In this document: positions 18,078-21,823 of the stretch, piece after piece
Position numbering within the stretch: position 1 is the stretch's first letter
Layout of the letters: each line of letters begins with the position of its first letter
Source: Oehlia diaphana
Lineage: Eukaryota > Glomeromycota > Glomeromycetes > Glomerales > Glomeraceae
NCBI GenBank assembly: GCA_003833135.1
Contig: QZLH01001836.1
Span: 1-21,823 of the forward strand
Reading direction: 5' to 3'
Length of the DNA stretch: 21,823 bases
Made by a program: the position numbers and the translations under genes
Notes under the pieces: model-generated
The model's input: only the letters and a program-made list of their open reading frames with translations
Databases searched by the model: none
Told to the model about the DNA's origin: nothing

Positions 18078-19768
18078 TTAAAATTTTCTTGGTTTAACTT
18101 TAACTGCTAATTCTTTACAAAGGTTTAAAAAATCACGTTTATATTTTAGTGGTGAATTCTTATCAACTAATTCAATATCATATTTTCTATAAACTAAGAT
18201 TAATAAACATTTTAATTCTATCATTGCAAATTTTCTTCCAGGACAAATTCTAATTCCTCCTCCAAACATTTGAAAAGTATTTTTCATTTTTTTCTTTTCA
18301 AGGAAATATTTATAACTCTCTTCAACTTTATAAAATCTATCAGGATCGAATTTTTCAGGTTCAGTCCAATAATCTTTATGTTTCATTAATACGGAAATAA
18401 GCATCTGAAATTGAGTTCCTTCTGGCCAATTATATCCTCCAACGTTATCATTTTGAGCATTTACACGACCAAGAAAAAATACTATAGGAGTGTGACGATA
18501 CACTTCTTTAATAACTGCATCGCAATATACTAATTCATCAAGATCTTTAAATGTTATTGGTCTTGTTAAGTCATTTCCAAGAACTCTATCAAATTCTTGT
18601 TTCAATCGTAGTTTCACTTCAGGATAATGATCAAGATAATATACGATAAAACAAAACAAATTCGATGTCTACGATTTTTTTTTAATAAAATTATTATGAA
18701 GTACAAATTTTTGAATAAAATAGTTTTAAACCATTTTTTACTTACTGTATCAGTTCCTCCAATCATTGCGTCGAGTATATTTCCAAAAATCTCTTTATCG
18801 GTCATTGGCCTTAATAAATCAGCGTCTGCATGTTTCATAACGTTAATATCACGTGGTGTATTCGCGGTTATATAAGACGTCAACATATCATGACGAAGTG
18901 GTTGATCTAGTGGTGTCTTTTCAATCTCATCCCTTCTTTCTTTAACAATGGTGTATAATTTATTAAATAAATAATCTTTATTTTTCAATAATTTCTTAAC
19001 CTTTCCACGAATAAATGGTAAATAATGGCGAATGAACTTGCTAAAGGCGAAGAAATAAAGAATTCCTTCAATATAAGTTTCAAGTGATTCAACAAATTCA
19101 TTTAAAGGATCAATATTATTATTTTTAAGAGTGATTTGATTATAATAAGATGCAAGAGCGTCATTTTTTACTCCAGTAGAAATTCTAAAAATCATTTCAT
19201 TTGTAAATCTACGCATCCATTTTATAAGGTCTATTTCATAATCTTCTCCAAGATTATTCCAGTAAGATTCCATTTCATTCCATAATTCATTAGTCCATTC
19301 AATAGCTTGATAATTAAAACTTGGAATCATTAATGCTTGACTAAAAAATTGACGGTTATAATTCCAAGATTTATGAACATTATTAAATCCTACTCCTACT
19401 CCATCAAATCCATATTCCACAAATCCTTCCGTATTAGGCCATCTGTTAGGATAATTAGTCTTCGTTGAAGATGGTATATTCATATTCTCAATTAAATCTG
19501 CTTTACCTAACACAATTAAACGTTGACCTGCCAAAAGTATTTCATACATATCACCATATTTTTTATTTAATGATAATAACCAATCATTAAATCCATATCC
19601 AATTTGTTGATAAGCGCTACCAATTAATGGAAGTGGGAATGGACCTGGCAAAGGATTAGGACGAGTAAAATAAAGATAATAAAAACGTGCTACATAGAAA
19701 ATTGAAATAATTATTAAGAGAGAAAGGGCATCGGAAATTCCGACAGTTGAGATAATTGTTAAAATCAT
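18078..19768 (-). CDS. cytochrome P450 monooxygenase, two exons, 537 aa
   Basis: This is a heme-thiolate monooxygenase that inserts oxygen into a lipophilic substrate using electrons from NADPH-P450 reductase at the ER. Exon 1 is 19768-18746. Intron 18745-18669 (77 bp) has a GTAAGT donor and TCGTAG acceptor. Exon 2 is 18668-18078, phase 0. The N-terminus has a membrane anchor (about residues 14-32) and a proline hinge (PNPLPGPFPLPLIG). The I-helix oxygen-binding motif GGTDTT spans the splice junction (about 337-342). ExxR is E396-R399 (EVYR), the PERF-like segment is PEKFDPDRF (445-453), and the heme loop is FGGGIRICPG (476-485) with ligand C483. All key residues are present and the length is normal. 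ATG 19766-19768 is the first start and precedes the anchor. Without splicing, the frame would run on to 18614 with nonsense residues. I cannot assign a CYP family number or substrate. Confidence 0.95.
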
Positions 19769-19807
19769 TTTTTTTTTTTTAAAAAAAAAAAATCGGTAAG
19801 TTGGGTT

Positions 19808-19822
19808 CTTATATATATAGGC
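19808..19822 (-). promoter_or_regulatory. TATA box upstream of the P450 gene
   Basis: On the minus strand CTATATATATAAGAA lies about 40-55 bases before the ATG, in a less AT-monotonous stretch. A poly(T)/poly(A) run separates it from the start codon. The position suits a core promoter with a short 5' leader. Confidence 0.5.
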
Positions 19823-20203
19823 AAGGTCAAACTTAAATTATAAACAGTTGAAATTGATGCCAAACACTTAAAGTGCGTGGTGACAAAAAGCACAAAAAAT
19901 TTCAAATAATACACAAGAAAAAAATGTGTAATGTATGTAGTGATGGGATTCCCATGGAATTTATCAGGATCTGTGCAAAATTTACATTAGTAATACTGTA
20001 CAAATCTCATAACCCATCCCTGAATGTATGTAATAATAATGCAAAATCACAGGACAAACTTTATTTTTTTTATGTTACGTTATCAAAAGGCTGATAAAAT
20101 ATCACGTGATTGCCAATCAATACTTATTCTCATTGTATATGCAAAATATTACCGTTCGATGATGGAATTCCAAAAAGATAAATTCACAAATTTATTACAT
20201 CTT
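19823..20203. other. intergenic DNA upstream of the P450 gene
   Basis: Two overlapping + frames (19873-20094 and 20024-20242) are open, but neither looks like a known protein. The first has an ATG at 19924 and one CxxC (MCNVCSDG). TCACGTGA (20102-20109) is a bHLH-type E-box palindrome. ATTCCCATGGAATTT (about 19948) resembles motifs near 20728. I make no firm call. Confidence 0.35.
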
Positions 20204-20345
20204 TTCACAAGTAAATACGCCGAATGGTTTCGCTCTAACTAAAAGTTATATCCGAAACGAATTCAGGATGCAGCGAGAAAATTCACAAGTAAATATGCCA
20301 AATGGTTTTGCTAAAAGTTACATCCAGAACGAATTCGTCTTTCAG
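20204..20345. repeat. tandem repeat, 78-bp period, two units
   Basis: TTCACAAGTAAATAYGCCRA… starts at 20204 and again at 20282. Both units contain ATGGTTTYGCT and AAAGTTAYATCC--AACGAATTC. The second lacks a 5-6-base CTAACT segment. A partial third repeat of the GCAGCRAGRAAA segment follows at about 20349. The repeat is non-coding as far as I can see. Confidence 0.85.
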
Positions 20346-20689
20346 AGCGCAGCAAGGAAATATCTGACCACTACACTATTTTGTTCTTTATTATTTATAT
20401 AAAATAAAATATATTTAATTTAAATTAGTATTTAATATTAATATCAATGACCTGAAAATGAATTGTAAATCATTAGAGTAAAATTGTGATCTAGGCATTC
20501 CTATGGCACTTTCATGTGCATTTTTTTATTTAACATATGATTTAAAATCTTTTTTTATTTTAAGAATATTGTTTGAATTATTGTATTATCTATGATTTAA
20601 CATGTGATTGTTGGTTTTTTTTTTTGTAGATAGGAAAATTTTACTGTGCGTCTAAAAATATTTTATTATCCCTTAAATGATAGCTATTG

Positions 20690-20740
20690 TTCTAAATTCC
20701 GCGGAATTTTCAGGATTTCCAGAGGATTCCATGGAATTCA
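20690..20740. repeat. palindrome cluster of GGAATT/AATTCC
   Basis: AAATTCCGCGGAATTT (20694-20709) is a perfect 16-base palindrome. It is followed by the near-palindromic ATTCCATGGAAT (about 20727-20738). It could be a transposon-end remnant or a dimeric protein-binding site. Confidence 0.5.
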
Positions 20741-20853
20741 TTGTATTACAGTTTAGATCGGCACATGAGTAGTGGCAAATCGCAGCCAAATTTAGCTTCA
20801 AAACGCTTTAAGGCATAACAAGGTTGTCCAAATTAACAATTTTAAAAGAAAAC

Positions 20854-21042
20854 ATGTCTGCGCCTAGTTATTTATTATCAGTTATAGTTAGTATAATTTG
20901 GGTCATGTGTACTGTACATCCTGATTTCCGGTTAATGAAATTTAATATAATAAATCTTAATACAGATCATCATATCGCCGAAGCTATCCAATTAATGACA
21001 ATGGGTTCTTTTTTCGATTCTTATAATAATAATTGCATATAA
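20854..21042 (+). CDS. possible small secreted or membrane peptide, 62 aa
   Basis: ATG 20854 opens 62 codons. The N-terminus has a short polar start and then a hydrophobic run (YLLSVIVSIIWVMCTV, about residues 6-21) resembling a signal peptide or anchor. A mixed hydrophilic tail with His-His, ending SYNNNCI, follows. There is a single Cys near the end and one inside the hydrophobic run, so it is not a Cys-rich effector type. The frame stays open 10 codons upstream of the ATG without another start. No splice sites or homologue are known to me. It could be a chance ORF or an isolated exon. Confidence 0.3.
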   Translation: MSAPSYLLSVIVSIIWVMCTVHPDFRLMKFNIINLNTDHHIAEAIQLMTMGSFFDSYNNNCI

Positions 21043-21415
21043 AAAATTTTTTGGACCTATTTTTATTAAATCACAATAAACTTAAAATAAAAATAAAAAA
21101 ATTGAAAAATTATCAGTTGAATGATCTGACTGATAGATGAAATGGACGTAAATTCCTTTTTTTTTTTAAAAAAAAGACAATTTAAATAAATTATGCATAA
21201 AAAATTTTTTAGATAATTCTTTTGTAATTTTTTTATTATAATAATATTTACATGTAAATATTAAATATTTATCAATAAATAACATATTCGATATTGAAAA
21301 AAACTAATGTGGTGCATTCTTCTTTAGTACTGTATATTGATCAAAAAATTTTTTCTGACAATATTTATTTCATGTGATAGGATAATGATCGCTTTTAAAA
21401 TTTGAACGCACCATA
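21043..21415. other. AT-rich intergenic DNA
   Basis: No gene is seen. The stretch is mostly A/T runs, with the 10-base palindrome ACATGTAAATATT-type context near 21250. It leads into the probable promoter of the gene at the right edge. Confidence 0.4.
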
Positions 21416-21428
21416 TCACGTGACGTGA
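21416..21428 (+). promoter_or_regulatory. TCACGTGACGTGA: overlapping CACGTG/ACGTGA sites
   Basis: CACGTG (21417-21422) is the core bound by bHLH factors such as Cbf1 or Pho4 in other fungi, and a second overlapping CGTGA half-site follows. It lies about 200 bases upstream of the ATG at 21623, a normal promoter distance. Function here is inferred from motif and position only. Confidence 0.4.
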
Positions 21429-21622
21429 TTTTAAAGTTTTATTGGTTGTGTAATCAATCTATTTTTATTTTTATTTTAAGAACTCTTTCTGATCGTCGTT
21501 CTGACCAAAATTTTCTGAAAAGATAAAACAAAAAATAGACAAATTTTATTAAACAATATATAACTTTCCGTTATTTTTTTTTTCTTTTTTTTGGTCTCTA
21601 CGACTAAAATTACATATACTTT

Positions 21623-21823
21623 ATGTACTCTTCAAAAAAATTCTTACAAAAAAACCTAAAAAATATTGTTAAAAATCACAAAAACACTTCGGACCTACAA
21701 GACATCCAAAACACATACGGAACCTCACAAAGTCTTCCTCTTCACTCATATAGACAAAACACATCTCCGACATCTTCGGACGATAACGTTAATAAGAAAG
21801 CTACTTTACAAATACCCACTGCT
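21623..21823 (+). CDS. 5' end of an unrecognised hydrophilic protein, runs off the window
   Basis: ATG 21623 opens 67 codons with no stop to the window end. GC content rises sharply relative to the upstream DNA, as expected on entering coding sequence. The start reads MYSSKKFLQKNLKNIVKNHK, followed by a Ser/Thr/Asn/Gln-rich stretch (TYGTSQSLPLHSYRQNTSPT, SSDDNVNKKATLQIPTA). This is typical of a disordered, phosphorylatable N-terminus; there is no signal peptide or membrane segment. An amphipathic, basic first 20 residues could also be a mitochondrial presequence. Upstream are a TATATAAC (about 21558), a T/C-rich tract at about 21574-21599, and the CACGTG motif near 21417. The family cannot be named from this piece. 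Confidence 0.7.
   Translation, partial: MYSSKKFLQKNLKNIVKNHKNTSDLQDIQNTYGTSQSLPLHSYRQNTSPTSSDDNVNKKATLQIPTA

Noticed and set aside
18627..18875. 82-codon + ORF
   Set aside because: Antisense to the P450 gene across its intron.
19873..20242. Two overlapping + ORFs of 72-73 codons
   Set aside because: The first opens with GTG rather than ATG and they overlap in different frames. Composition is that of intergenic DNA, so they are kept only as a remark in the intergenic entry.
1..21823. tRNA, rRNA, CRISPR array or prokaryotic operon signals
   Set aside because: No cloverleaf with anticodon and TTCRA arm, no rRNA stretch and no regularly spaced identical repeats were seen. Intron-containing genes rule out a prokaryotic reading.

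Overview
The window looks like nuclear DNA of an arbuscular mycorrhizal fungus (Glomeromycotina, Rhizophagus-like). It is very AT-rich with long A/T homopolymers and short introns (63-77 bp, GT...AG). It carries BTB/BACK/TLDc sequence, a family strongly expanded in these fungi, and a microsomal cytochrome P450. The organism is inferred from protein families and base composition, not from a marker gene.

Left edge to 1660: AT-rich DNA with a possible 3' end of a gene at the edge and two exon-like islands on the + strand (861-971 and 1242-1318).

1660-11717: this is the most unusual part. It is a direct, tandem segmental duplication. Copy 1 is about 1660-6557 and copy 2 about 7530-11717. The two stay collinear over more than 4 kb, but each has lost or gained different blocks. 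Both carry scattered minus-strand coding relics that are largely complementary between the copies. Put in order they suggest one decayed multi-exon gene of a family I do not recognise. In minus-strand order the pieces are: exon H, exons G/Q, a Cys/His-rich module, a charged helical piece, the 'WKVCNLASL' exon, a 230-codon block with two stops, and a C-terminal piece. A 442-bp hAT-type foldback element with an 8-bp target duplication sits in copy 1, and copy 2 preserves the empty site. A 295-bp near-perfect palindrome lies between the copies.

11717-15300: AT-rich DNA without a supportable gene. It holds a degenerate 190-300-bp repeat series near 14280-14910.

15305-17387: two minus-strand BTB/BACK/TLDc pseudogenes in tandem. 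The right one is nearly full length, with one 66-bp intron and at least five lesions. The left one is a shorter relic of the same gene with its middle deleted.

18078-19768: the only complete, apparently functional gene, a two-exon minus-strand cytochrome P450 of 537 residues with every hallmark motif. It has a TATA box upstream and a poly(A) signal downstream.

19769-21823: intergenic DNA with a 78-bp tandem repeat, a 16-bp palindrome, a possible 62-residue secreted or membrane peptide, and a CACGTG motif upstream of the 5' end of a hydrophilic protein that runs off the right edge.

The picture is one live enzyme gene set among relics of two multigene families, shaped by tandem duplication, small transposons and, possibly, C-to-T mutation of repeats.
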